A DNA stretch of 18,541 bases, from assembly GCA_035542155.1 (NCBI GenBank), contig DATKLX010000210.1, positions 1 to 18,541 of the forward strand. Direction: 5' to 3'. A model generated the notes under the pieces. The model did not search any database, was not told the DNA's origin, and saw only the letters and a list, made by a program, of their open reading frames with translations. Both the position numbers and the translations under genes were made by a program. This DNA is from DATKLX01 sp035542155. GTDB lineage: Bacteria > Chloroflexota > Anaerolineae > Anaerolineales > Anaerolineaceae. Of the stretch, positions 8,884 through 16,405 are shown in pieces (position 1 is the stretch's first letter; each line of letters opens with the position of its first letter).

Positions 8884-8951
8884 GGAAAACCTCCTCCCGC
8901 GTTTATATTTTTATATATCACAATTCCTGACCCCGGAAAGCGAAGATTCGA

Positions 8952-10313
8952 TCAGGCAGAAAAAAAGGTCGTATACAAAAGGTAGGCATTCAGAGCCGCG
9001 ATTACGATCGCAATACACCAGGCCAACACCTTCAGCCAGCCGGGGTTTGCGAATTCGCCCATCTTTCGTTTATCACTGGTGAACAGAACGAGTGGAATGA
9101 CGGCAAAAGAAAGCTGGATGGAAAGTATGACCTGCGATAAGACCAACAGCGAAGTTGCGCTGCCTTCCCCAAAAAACCAGATCGTTCCGATAGCCGGGAT
9201 GATCGCCAGTGCGCGTGTGATCAACCGCCGTAACCAGGGCTTAATATGAATGTTTAGAAACCCTTCCATCACAATTTGTCCGGATAGGGTACCCGTCAGG
9301 GTTGAGTTCTGGCCTGAGGCTAGTAATGCGATGGCAAACAGAAAACTTGCAAGACCTGTACCCAATAAAGGCGACAGTAATTTGTAAGCATCCTGGATCT
9401 CAGCCACACCCTGGTGGCCTGTCGTGTGAAACGTCGCACTTGAAAGGATCAGGATTGCAGCGTTGATAAATAACGCGCCCATTAAAGCAGTCGTTGAATC
9501 GATTGTGCCGTAATGGATCGCCTCACGCTTTCCTTCCGGGGTCAGATCAAACTTGCGGGTCTGGATAATCGCCGAGTGCAGGTATAAGTTATGTGGCATT
9601 ACCGTGGCGCCTAAGATGCCGATGGCAATATAGAGCATGCGTGGATTGGAAACAATCTCAGGCCGTGGAATAAACCCAAGCAGAACACCACCCCAATCCG
9701 GCCTTGCAAAGATTAGCTCAAAAATGAAACATACCGTGATCACTGCAATCAGTGAGCCCACAACCACCTCGATATAACGGAATCCTTTTGTATTCAGAAA
9801 CAAGATCAAAAACACATCGAAAGCTGTGATTAAGACGCCTATGATGAGAGGGAAGCCAAAAAGCAGTTGCAAGGCAACCGCTGAACCAACTACCTCTGCC
9901 AGATCGGTAGCGCTGATGGCAATTTCGGCCAGAACCCACAAACCAAATGCGACCGGTCGGCTAAATTGATCGCGACAGGCCTGGGCCAGATCTCGTCCGG
10001 TGACGACGCCGAGCTTCAACGCGAGCGCTTGAAGAACAATCGCCATGAGGTTAGAGATCATGATGACGGACAAAAGAGTGTATCCAAACTGCGCTCCGCC
10101 GGCCAGGTCCGTGGCCCAATTACCTGGATCCATGTAACCCACTGCAACCAGCAAACCAGGCCCCGTGAAGGCTAAAACCATGCGTAGAATCGATCCACCA
10201 CGAGGGACCGTTATCGATCGATGCACTTCCGAAAGACTATAACCGTGTTGTGCATCGACGTTATTTTCTGGTAAAGAAGTCGCTTGATCATGAGGCAAAG
10301 TCCCATTATTCAT
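8952..10313 (-). CDS. mntH: Nramp-family divalent metal (Mn2+) transporter
   Basis: This proton-coupled metal importer of the inner membrane has 453 residues and about 11 hydrophobic helices after a polar N-terminal tail of about 43 residues. The helix-1 metal motif DPGN is at 62-65. The helix-6 motif GATVMPHN (235-242) provides Met239 and His241, equivalent to the metal-binding Met and the nearby His of characterised Nramps. The Met ligand is typical of Mn2+/Fe2+-selective transporters. The start codon overlaps the stop of the regulator gene (ATGA), and GGGAGTG lies about eight bases upstream, so the two are translationally coupled. Pairing with a DtxR/MntR-type regulator supports manganese as the physiological substrate, with iron possible. 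Confidence 0.93.
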   Translation of the reverse strand: MNNGTLPHDQATSLPENNVDAQHGYSLSEVHRSITVPRGGSILRMVLAFTGPGLLVAVGYMDPGNWATDLAGGAQFGYTLLSVIMISNLMAIVLQALALKLGVVTGRDLAQACRDQFSRPVAFGLWVLAEIAISATDLAEVVGSAVALQLLFGFPLIIGVLITAFDVFLILFLNTKGFRYIEVVVGSLIAVITVCFIFELIFARPDWGGVLLGFIPRPEIVSNPRMLYIAIGILGATVMPHNLYLHSAIIQTRKFDLTPEGKREAIHYGTIDSTTALMGALFINAAILILSSATFHTTGHQGVAEIQDAYKLLSPLLGTGLASFLFAIALLASGQNSTLTGTLSGQIVMEGFLNIHIKPWLRRLITRALAIIPAIGTIWFFGEGSATSLLVLSQVILSIQLSFAVIPLVLFTSDKRKMGEFANPGWLKVLAWCIAIVIAALNAYLLYTTFFSA

Positions 10314-10993
10314 GATATTTGCACTCCCGCACTTTTTTCCTCGCGCTTTTTTACGAAAATTTGGCTTGCACTGGTCTGACCCAGGGTGTGAACTTGATTG
10401 GAAACTCGGATGGTGATGAGCCCATCGAAGGGTTCTACATCGAGCACCTCGAATTGTGTGCCTGGGCGCAGGTTGATCTTGTCCAGGTGACCCAGAAAAT
10501 TCGGATCCCGGTCATTGACTTCGAGGATGTCCGCAACTGCTCCTTTAGGTAAGTCAGCTAGCCTGAGCCGGTTCGAATCGAACACGATGCCATCACGGGA
10601 GGGGATCGGTGAGCCATGTGGATCTACGGAGGGGTGTCCCAACATTTCATCAATGCGCTCTTCAAGATATTCAGAAAGAGCATGCTCCAGTTTCTCGGCT
10701 TCTTCATGCACCCGATCCCAGGGGATGTCTAGCGCTCGGACCAGATACGTCTCGATCAGACGATGATGGCGGATCACTTCCAGCGCAATAGCACGCCCGG
10801 TCTCTGTCAGGGTTACACCCTGGTATGGCTCGTAAACTACCCAGTGAAGGTTGGCTAATTTTTTGAGCTGCCCTGTGATCGATGCGGGAGAATAACCCAG
10901 ACGACTGGCAAGCAAAGAAGTCGAAATAAGGGGGTGGTCCAGTCCTAAAGTATAGATTTCTTTCAGATAATTCTCATCAGTTTCGGTTCTCAT
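10310..10993 (-). CDS. mntR: DtxR/MntR-family metal-dependent repressor
   Basis: This 227-residue regulator has three parts: an N-terminal winged helix-turn-helix (about 5-65), a metal-binding dimerisation domain (about 70-140) and a C-terminal SH3-like FeoA-type domain (about 145-217). The metal site is visible in RHHRLIETYL (75-84) and in VHEEAEKLEHALSE (95-108): His77, Glu81, His96, Glu100, Glu103 and His104 match the family positions. Glu100 stands where DtxR has Cys102, as in manganese-sensing MntR. The MntR ligands Asp8/Glu11 appear to be Asn8/Lys11 by my unaided alignment, so the first site may differ. It is the first gene of the operon with the Nramp transporter and should repress it when metal is plentiful. 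Its own promoter carries a matching palindrome. Confidence 0.9.
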   Translation of the reverse strand: MRTETDENYLKEIYTLGLDHPLISTSLLASRLGYSPASITGQLKKLANLHWVVYEPYQGVTLTETGRAIALEVIRHHRLIETYLVRALDIPWDRVHEEAEKLEHALSEYLEERIDEMLGHPSVDPHGSPIPSRDGIVFDSNRLRLADLPKGAVADILEVNDRDPNFLGHLDKINLRPGTQFEVLDVEPFDGLITIRVSNQVHTLGQTSASQIFVKKREEKSAGVQIS

Positions 10994-11012
10994 AATAATC
11001 CCTAAAGAAATA

Positions 11013-11028
11013 TTTAGGATATCCTAAA
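11013..11028. promoter_or_regulatory. Perfect 16-bp palindromic operator for the DtxR/MntR-type repressor
   Basis: TTTAGGATATCCTAAA is a perfect palindrome immediately downstream of the predicted start site of the mntR-mntH transcript. A further half-site, CCTAAA (11001-11006), lies next to it, next to the Shine-Dalgarno sequence. The TTTAGG/CCTAAA half-sites recall the TTAGG-type boxes bound by DtxR/IdeR relatives. Binding here would block transcription and give metal-dependent autoregulation. Confidence 0.8.
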
Positions 11029-11036
11029 TCATTAAA

Positions 11037-11065
11037 ATTATAATATAGTAGATACGAAAAGTCAA
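11037..11065 (-). promoter_or_regulatory. Near-consensus promoter of the mntR-mntH operon
   Basis: On the - strand, TTGACT (11065-11060), a 17-bp spacer and TATAAT (11042-11037) form an almost perfect sigma-70/SigA promoter. Transcription would begin near 11030, two bases before the palindrome at 11013-11028. The leader to the mntR ATG is about 37 bases. Confidence 0.85.
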
Positions 11066-11080
11066 CTTGCCATCCCTCTC

Positions 11081-11098
11081 AAAAAAAGCGGATTCGCT
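11081..11098 (-). terminator. Weak hairpin with seven-T run, possible terminator
   Basis: On the - strand, a 4-bp stem (AGCG/CGCT, 11087-11098, loop AATC) is followed directly by seven T (11087-11081). It is weak alone, but it follows the much longer palindrome at 11108-11152 and may act with it to end the exporter operon before the mntR promoter. Confidence 0.4.
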
Positions 11099-11107
11099 GG
11101 CGCAAAC

Positions 11108-11152
11108 AACACAGCTCGCACCGAATCGATTCGATTCGGTGCGAGCTGTGTT
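11108..11152. repeat. 45-bp perfect palindrome, likely terminator hairpin
   Basis: Two perfect 22-bp arms (11108-11129 and 11131-11152) flank a single central T. The arms begin AACACAGCTCGCACC and their centre reads GAATCGATTCGATTC. It starts about 50 bases past the adaptor stop codon, where an operon terminator is expected, but no long T-run adjoins it. Two smaller hairpins lie between it and the gene: GGATA/TATCC (11162-11174) and CCAGG/CCTGG (about 11173-11191). Confidence 0.75.
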
Positions 11153-11202
11153 TGGGTCGATTGGATATATTATCCAGGTAACCGTCCCCTGGAAACGCTA
11201 GA

Positions 11203-12390
11203 TTATTTCCCCGGCAGCCTGACTTCGACCGTCATCCCCCAGCGCAGGAGTGGATCGGCCTGATTTAGCTTTAGGCGCACCGTATAGATCACGTCGCCGC
11301 CCTTCTTGCCGGAGTCGTTGGCAATCTCGGTCACCACCGCAGGCAGGCTCACCCCGGGGAGCGCGTCCGGGCGGATCTGACCCTGGTCGCCCACCTTGAC
11401 CTTGACCACGTTCAATTCCGTCAGGTCGTTGGTCTCGACGTAGAGCTCGCTCAGGTCTGCCACCAAAGCCACCTGCTGCCCGGGGGCCAGGGTCTCGCCA
11501 GCCATCAGATCCAGCTCGACGATTGTGCCGGTCAAGGGCGCCTTGACGTCCAGGTCCGCCAGGGCTTTTTCGGCGGCTTTCACCTGGGCTTTAGCGTTCT
11601 CCAGGCTGGATTGGGCCAGGGCCAGGTCGTCCCGGTTGGGGCCGTTCTGGGTCTTATCCAATTGACGCTGAGCGTCGTTCACCTGGGCCTCGGCGAAGGC
11701 CACGTCGGCATCGGCTTTGGCGATGTCGAGGGGGTCGGCTTTGCCTTTGTACCAGTTGACGCTGGCCAGGGCTTTGTCGCGCTTTTTCTTGCCATTTTCC
11801 AGGTTAGCCAGCGCCAGGGCGCGAACGGGATCGTCCTCGGGGCGCGACGAGACGGTATCGTAGTAGCCCTGCAGGCGGTCGACCTCGTCCTGGGCGAGAA
11901 TGTAGCCAGCGTTGGCCGCGGCCACCTGGTCGGCGGTGAAACGGTAGTTCAGGTTGGTGCGGTGGTCCTGGGCGTTGTCCAGCGCTTTGCGCGCGTTGGC
12001 CAGGGCGACCTGAGCCTGCGCCCGGGCTACGTCGGCGGTCTCATTGAGCTTATCCAGGGCCTGCTGGGCGTTGACCTCTTCCAGGCGGGCAGCGGTCAGC
12101 GCAGCCTGGGCCTGCTCGGCGCCGTCGAAACGGACCAGGACGTCGTCCTTTTTGACCAGGTCGCCCTTCTTCACTCGCACTTCGGCGATCAGGCCGCCGG
12201 TGCGGGTGAGGATCCGCGAGTAGTCACGCGGGGCCACGTTGCCCTCCACAATCACCTCGTTATTGTCCGGTCCGCTGGCGGGCGCGGCGGTGGTGGGGGT
12301 GGGCTGGACCTGAACGGTGGGGAGAGGGCCGCAGCTCGCCAGAGAAAACAGGAGGAGAGCTGCCAGGGAGAGGAGGTTGGGAGTTTTCAT
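11203..12390 (-). CDS. Lipoprotein HlyD/MacA-type adaptor of the ABC exporter
   Basis: This 395-residue membrane-fusion protein starts with a lipoprotein signal peptide, with lipobox LASC and lipidated Cys20, followed by a Pro/Thr-rich spacer (about 22-44). The first half of the lipoyl domain is at about 64-89 (GGLIAEVRVKKGDLV). A long alanine-rich alpha-helical hairpin runs from about 92 to 280. The second lipoyl half is VKAPLTGTIVELDLMAGETL (282-301), and a beta-barrel domain follows to the C-terminus. In Gram-negative tripartite pumps such adaptors link the inner-membrane permease to an outer-membrane duct; no duct protein is encoded here. Its ATG overlaps the stop of the acetyltransferase (ATGA) and has AAGGAAG upstream. 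It is the last gene of the exporter operon. Confidence 0.9.
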   Translation of the reverse strand: MKTPNLLSLAALLLFSLASCGPLPTVQVQPTPTTAAPASGPDNNEVIVEGNVAPRDYSRILTRTGGLIAEVRVKKGDLVKKDDVLVRFDGAEQAQAALTAARLEEVNAQQALDKLNETADVARAQAQVALANARKALDNAQDHRTNLNYRFTADQVAAANAGYILAQDEVDRLQGYYDTVSSRPEDDPVRALALANLENGKKKRDKALASVNWYKGKADPLDIAKADADVAFAEAQVNDAQRQLDKTQNGPNRDDLALAQSSLENAKAQVKAAEKALADLDVKAPLTGTIVELDLMAGETLAPGQQVALVADLSELYVETNDLTELNVVKVKVGDQGQIRPDALPGVSLPAVVTEIANDSGKKGGDVIYTVRLKLNQADPLLRWGMTVEVRLPGK

Positions 12391-12884
12391 GGGTTGCTTC
12401 CTTTCGAGCGAATTTCTTTTTCCATAAGCACGTAGGTGGGCTTCGTGTAGCCTTCGTGAGCTTCAAAGCGGATGGGGCGGTAGCCCAGGCGGGTGTAGTA
12501 GTCCTTCAGGTGGGTCAGGGCCAGGCGCGTGCCCAACTGGACGGCGGGGATCTTTTGCAGCGCTGCCTCCTGCTCGACCGCCTCGATCAGGGCGCGGGCC
12601 ACGCCGCGCCTGCGGTATTTCGGCAGGACGGAGAGCCGCTCCAGCCACAGGTAGGAGCCCTCATTCTGAAAGAAGACGCAGCCCGCGGGCTCATTCTCGA
12701 CCAGGGCCAGGATGGCGCCGCCCTTTTGGAGCAGCTCCCGCACCGTTTCCACGGTCTCCTGGTGGGCCCCCGAAGGTGGATCGAGCTTTCCCTCGTATTC
12801 CGTGAAGGCAGCCTGGACGAGGTACTGGAGCAGGGGGGCGTCTTCCAGACGAGCGGGGCGCAAAAGCAAAGCGGAAGTTTCCAT
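12387..12884 (-). CDS. GNAT-family N-acetyltransferase within the exporter operon
   Basis: This 165-residue protein has the GNAT fold. Its N-terminal strand reads LLLRPARLEDAPLLQYLV, and acetyl-CoA motif A is LERLSVLPKYRRRGVARALI (81-100) with the pyrophosphate-binding R/Q-x-x-G-x-A loop RRRGVA. The C-terminal motif is DYYTRLGYRPI (128-138). I chose the ATG at 12884, preceded by AAGGA about eight bases upstream; the frame is open to a TTG at 12911. It overlaps the adaptor gene by four bases and follows the permease by 39 bases, so it is co-expressed with the pump. It could acetylate the exported compound, or a drug, as a second resistance step. That link is inferred from position only. Confidence 0.85.
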   Translation of the reverse strand: METSALLLRPARLEDAPLLQYLVQAAFTEYEGKLDPPSGAHQETVETVRELLQKGGAILALVENEPAGCVFFQNEGSYLWLERLSVLPKYRRRGVARALIEAVEQEAALQKIPAVQLGTRLALTHLKDYYTRLGYRPIRFEAHEGYTKPTYVLMEKEIRSKGSNP

Positions 12885-12923
12885 AGTTGTGGTCCTTGTA
12901 TACAAACCCAACCCACCCCTTGG

Positions 12924-15356
12924 CTATTCATACGCCAGCGCCTCGCGGATCGTCAACCGCGCAGCCGAGCGGGCCGGCAGGATGCTCGCCAGCAGGGAGA
13001 GGACGATGACCAGCCCCAGCCAGGCGAGCGGACCGATCGGTGTGAAGGTGAAATCCGAGCGCGCGTCGAACACCGCCAGGTGGATCGTGTCGGAGAGGAG
13101 CTGGCTGATTGGCAGGGAAGCCACCGTCCCCAGCATCCAACTGATCAATCCAATCAGCAGCCCTTCTGCAATGACCAGGCGCATTACCGCCCGGTCAGAC
13201 GCGCCGATCGCCCGCAGCACGCCGATCTCGCGGGTGCGGTCGAGGACGTTCATGCTCATCGTGCCCATCAGACCGATGCTGCCCACCAGCGCCGTGAGAA
13301 TAGCCATGACCAGCAAAAAGATGGTCAGAGTGTTCAGCCCGCTGGCAGAACTGTTGATGATGTATTGCCCGGCCTGGGTTTCGCTGACGTTGAAATCCTG
13401 GTTCTGGAGATACGTCTCGATCCGCGATCCAAACTCGCGCTGCTGGTCCAGGGTCAGGTTGGCTGTGGAGGAAGTCACCCGGTAGATGCTCGCCAGGTTG
13501 GGCTGGTGGACCAGTTCAGAGAGATACTCGTAGCTGGTGTAGGCGACGAACCCGGCGCTCTTTCCGGCCAACTGGAAGAAGCCGACCACGGTCCAGGTGG
13601 TCTTTTCGCCGTTGACGCGCAGGCGGATGGGATCGCCGACGCGCAGGTTCGGGAAGCGCGAGAGGAAGCGCTCGCTGAGCACGATGGCCTTGCGATCGCC
13701 GGACTGGATCCAGCGCCCCTTGAGCAGGATGGGCTGGATCAGTCTGCTGCTGACCGGTGGGCCGAGGAGCTGTACGGCGTCGCCGGCCTGGTCGTTGTCG
13801 AGGAGCAGCTCGCAACGCGCGAACGACCAGCCCTCCACCTGGCCCACCCCGGGAACACCCTGGAGAGCCTGCTGGATCTCAGAGATGCGGTACGGCTGCT
13901 CCATGGTCAGGTTGACGTCCGCGGCGAAATAGCGGGAGAGCTTGCGAATATAATCATCCAGCGAGAGGCGCACATTAAATGTCGCAATAAATACCGCCCC
14001 TCCCAGAATGAGGGTGATAAGAGTCAATAACAGGCGTCCCTTGTGACGGAAGGTGTTTCGCAGAGAAATCAGCAGCGGGCGGGGAGTCTTTCCCGGGCGG
14101 TGAATCAGGCGGTCAAACCAGTTGCCGCGGCTGGGGTCGCTTTCCGTGACCTGGCCGGTCAGCGCATCCTGGACGCGCAGCCGGGTGCCATTGAGGATGG
14201 GTACCAGACCGGCTGCCTGAGGAACGACGATGGCAATCCCCACCAGTTGCAGGGCGACCCAGGCTGAGGTCCGGAAAGAAACGATCTGCACGTTTAGCCG
14301 CTCGGCCAGAAATTGGGTGAAGCGGAAGCCGGCATCCTGGGAAAGCGGCAGGGCCAGGGCCAGCGCGAGCGCCGCGTACGCGGTGATCAGGGCCATATAC
14401 AGACCGCTCACCTGCCTGCTGCGCGCCCCGATCGTCTTCATGATCGCGATCTGCTGGGCCTGTTGCCCGAGCAGCGCGGAGAGGGTGTTGGTGATCAGGA
14501 AAGCGCTCAAAAAGACGACCAGGAAACCCAGGATATACAACACGCCGGTCATCGCGTCCAGGTAGGCCGCATTGGGGTGATCGTGCGAGCCGCGGACAAT
14601 CGAGTTGAACACCAACCCGCCATTGTCCTCCATGATCTTGGTGACGCGGTTGGCTACGGCGCGGATGTGGCTTTCGTCATCGGCCTGGTCCTTCACTGTC
14701 TCGTAGAGCAGGTTATAGCTGTCAGGCTGCTCCAGCCACTCCAGCGTGTCGGTGTTTATATAGCCCTGGATTGGGGCAGTGAAGTATCCCCCGCTGACCG
14801 AGGTGATGCCCACCGTCAGATCGTGGACCACGCCCGTCAGAGCCAGCCTGCGGATTTTGCCCGAGGACAGGCGCACCTCCATCATACCCGGTTGGGCCTG
14901 GTAGAGATCGCCCTGTTTGTTGCGCTCGACGACGATCTGGTGGTCCCTGGGCGGCCAGGAACCGCGGTCGAGAAGAACCCGGTTGATGGTCATCTGGTCA
15001 AAATTGGGGATGGCCTGGATGGCGATGCGGCTCCACTGGTCCGACCCCGTGCGCACCATCAGGTAGAACAGGCGCACACCCTCGGCCTCCTTCACGCCCT
15101 CGACCGAGCGGACGGTGTCGACCATGTCGTCGTCAAAATTTCCGGCGTTGACCTGGATGTTGGCCGGGTTGACCGCCGCATAGCTGGTGCGGGTATCGCG
15201 AAAGAGGATATCGTGGATCGTGGCGATCATTCCCATGGCGAACAGGCCGACCATGATCGAGGCGACCACCAGCAGCGTGCGGACCTTGTTGCCCCACAGG
15301 TCGGACAGCACTTTGTGCCAGCGTGGGCGGATGCGAACCGTGGGCTGCGCGCTCAA
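12924..15356 (-). CDS. ABC exporter permease with two FtsX/MacB modules
   Basis: This 810-residue integral membrane protein contains two complete MacB/FtsX-type halves. Module 1 has a helix at 26-46, a large extracytoplasmic domain at about 47-265, and helices at about 268-291, 318-338 and 362-386. Module 2 repeats the plan: a helix at 440-461, an outer domain at about 462-670, and helices at about 674-700, 728-752 and 774-796. Each half carries the cytoplasmic coupling segment that contacts an ATPase: AIMKTIGARSRQV (304-316) and EIGVLRAIGASDRAV (710-724). The start is TTG at 15356, overlapping the upstream ATPase stop (TTGA) and preceded by AAGGAAGG. The same frame stays open to 16028 only because it shadows the ATPase gene. 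The fusion should act as a pseudo-dimer; the two ATPase genes upstream suggest one ATPase per half. Confidence 0.9.
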   Translation of the reverse strand: MSAQPTVRIRPRWHKVLSDLWGNKVRTLLVVASIMVGLFAMGMIATIHDILFRDTRTSYAAVNPANIQVNAGNFDDDMVDTVRSVEGVKEAEGVRLFYLMVRTGSDQWSRIAIQAIPNFDQMTINRVLLDRGSWPPRDHQIVVERNKQGDLYQAQPGMMEVRLSSGKIRRLALTGVVHDLTVGITSVSGGYFTAPIQGYINTDTLEWLEQPDSYNLLYETVKDQADDESHIRAVANRVTKIMEDNGGLVFNSIVRGSHDHPNAAYLDAMTGVLYILGFLVVFLSAFLITNTLSALLGQQAQQIAIMKTIGARSRQVSGLYMALITAYAALALALALPLSQDAGFRFTQFLAERLNVQIVSFRTSAWVALQLVGIAIVVPQAAGLVPILNGTRLRVQDALTGQVTESDPSRGNWFDRLIHRPGKTPRPLLISLRNTFRHKGRLLLTLITLILGGAVFIATFNVRLSLDDYIRKLSRYFAADVNLTMEQPYRISEIQQALQGVPGVGQVEGWSFARCELLLDNDQAGDAVQLLGPPVSSRLIQPILLKGRWIQSGDRKAIVLSERFLSRFPNLRVGDPIRLRVNGEKTTWTVVGFFQLAGKSAGFVAYTSYEYLSELVHQPNLASIYRVTSSTANLTLDQQREFGSRIETYLQNQDFNVSETQAGQYIINSSASGLNTLTIFLLVMAILTALVGSIGLMGTMSMNVLDRTREIGVLRAIGASDRAVMRLVIAEGLLIGLISWMLGTVASLPISQLLSDTIHLAVFDARSDFTFTPIGPLAWLGLVIVLSLLASILPARSAARLTIREALAYE

Positions 15357-16405
15357 TCCGCACCTTCCTTCGCAGGAGCAGCCACGGCGATGTCGACCGA
15401 TTCGGGGATCCGGTCGATCACCAGCGCTTCCACCGGTTCCACGGCGCACAGCTCCACCTGGAGATCGGAATCTGCCCGGTGGAAGACGCCGCCGGGGCCG
15501 ATCCCCCCGGCAAGTGCGGGCGGGATGGGGCGGTGGTCCGCAACGGCTTCCACCCTTCCTCGGGAAATCAGGAGCAAATCTGGCTGGCTCTCGGGTGCAA
15601 AGAGGGTCTCGCCGGATTGAAAGGAGACCGGCTGCGCCGCGTGGCTGAGCCTCAGCAGGGCGGCGTGGGGAAGGTCTGGGAACGCGCGGGAGATCCACTC
15701 GTTGACCAGCTCCCCGTCGGTGATGACCAGCTTGCGCTGCGCACGCTCCGCCAGGCTGTTGTCGTGGGTGACCATCAGCACCGTTTTGCCCTGGGCCACC
15801 TGCCCTGCAAAGATATCCAGCACCCGCTCCGCGGTGACGGTGTCGAGATTGCCGGTCGGCTCGTCCGCGACCAGGACCGGTGGATTGTTGGCCAGGGCGC
15901 GGGCGACTGCCGCGCTTTGCTGCTGGCCCCCGGCCACCCCGGCGGGATATTTGTGCTCCAGACCTTCCAATCCAACCAGCTTGAGCAGATCGCGGGCGCG
16001 CGGCTCGCGCTCGGCGGGCGGATAGCATTCGGCGAAGTCCATGGGCAGCATCACATTTTCGAGCAGGGTCAGCATGGGCAAGAGCTGGAAAAACTGGAAG
16101 ACGATCCCCAGCATACGCCCGCGCCAGATCGCCATCTTGCTCTCATTGAGGGTGTGAAGGAGGGTGTCGCCGATGCGCACGCTGCCTGAGGTGGGGTGAT
16201 CGATGCCAGTGACCATGTTGAGCAGGGTGGATTTACCGCTCCCCGAGCGCCCGACTATGCTGACGAACTCGCCCTCGCGGAAGCTGGCGTCGATGCCTTT
16301 GAGGACGACGAACTCGCCGGCCGCGTTCTTGAAAGTCTTGACCACCTTGCGCAGCTCGATCAGATCGCCCTGGACTGGATGCTCTTCCCCGCAACGGTTT
16401 CCCAT
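15353..16405 (-). CDS. ABC ATPase fused to a cyclic-nucleotide-binding-like domain
   Basis: This 350-residue protein has two parts. Residues about 14-235 form a MacB/LolD-type ATPase: Walker A GRSGSGKST (52-60, Lys58), Q-loop Gln104, Walker B VLVADEP (177-183, Glu182) and H-loop His214. The signature motif is altered. Instead of SGGQQQR it reads VAGGQQQS (157-164), losing the signature Ser and the following Arg. Residues about 242-335 look like a cNMP-binding/CRP-type beta-roll: FPDLPHAALLRLSHAAQPVS, then GETLF, DLLLISRGRVEAV, a GPGGVF turn and VEALVIDRIPE. I do not see the PRAAT-type phosphate-binding segment, so ligand binding is doubtful. Its ATG shares an A with the stop of the preceding ATPase (TGATG). 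Probably one of two unlike nucleotide-binding subunits of the exporter. Confidence 0.85.
   Translation of the reverse strand: MGNRCGEEHPVQGDLIELRKVVKTFKNAAGEFVVLKGIDASFREGEFVSIVGRSGSGKSTLLNMVTGIDHPTSGSVRIGDTLLHTLNESKMAIWRGRMLGIVFQFFQLLPMLTLLENVMLPMDFAECYPPAEREPRARDLLKLVGLEGLEHKYPAGVAGGQQQSAAVARALANNPPVLVADEPTGNLDTVTAERVLDIFAGQVAQGKTVLMVTHDNSLAERAQRKLVITDGELVNEWISRAFPDLPHAALLRLSHAAQPVSFQSGETLFAPESQPDLLLISRGRVEAVADHRPIPPALAGGIGPGGVFHRADSDLQVELCAVEPVEALVIDRIPESVDIAVAAPAKEGAD

Noticed and set aside
12456..14030. Open frame of 524 residues on the + strand
   Set aside because: It is antisense to the acetyltransferase and permease genes, has the composition of a high-GC shadow frame and contains no recognisable motif.
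14313..15620. Open frame of 435 residues on the + strand
   Set aside because: Antisense to the permease and the end of the second ATPase; no domain or ribosome site.
15357..16028. Extension of the permease frame upstream to give a 1034-residue protein
   Set aside because: The extra 224 residues overlap the second ATPase gene in another frame and are Arg/Pro/Gly-rich shadow sequence. The TTG at 15356 has a good Shine-Dalgarno sequence and overlaps the ATPase stop.
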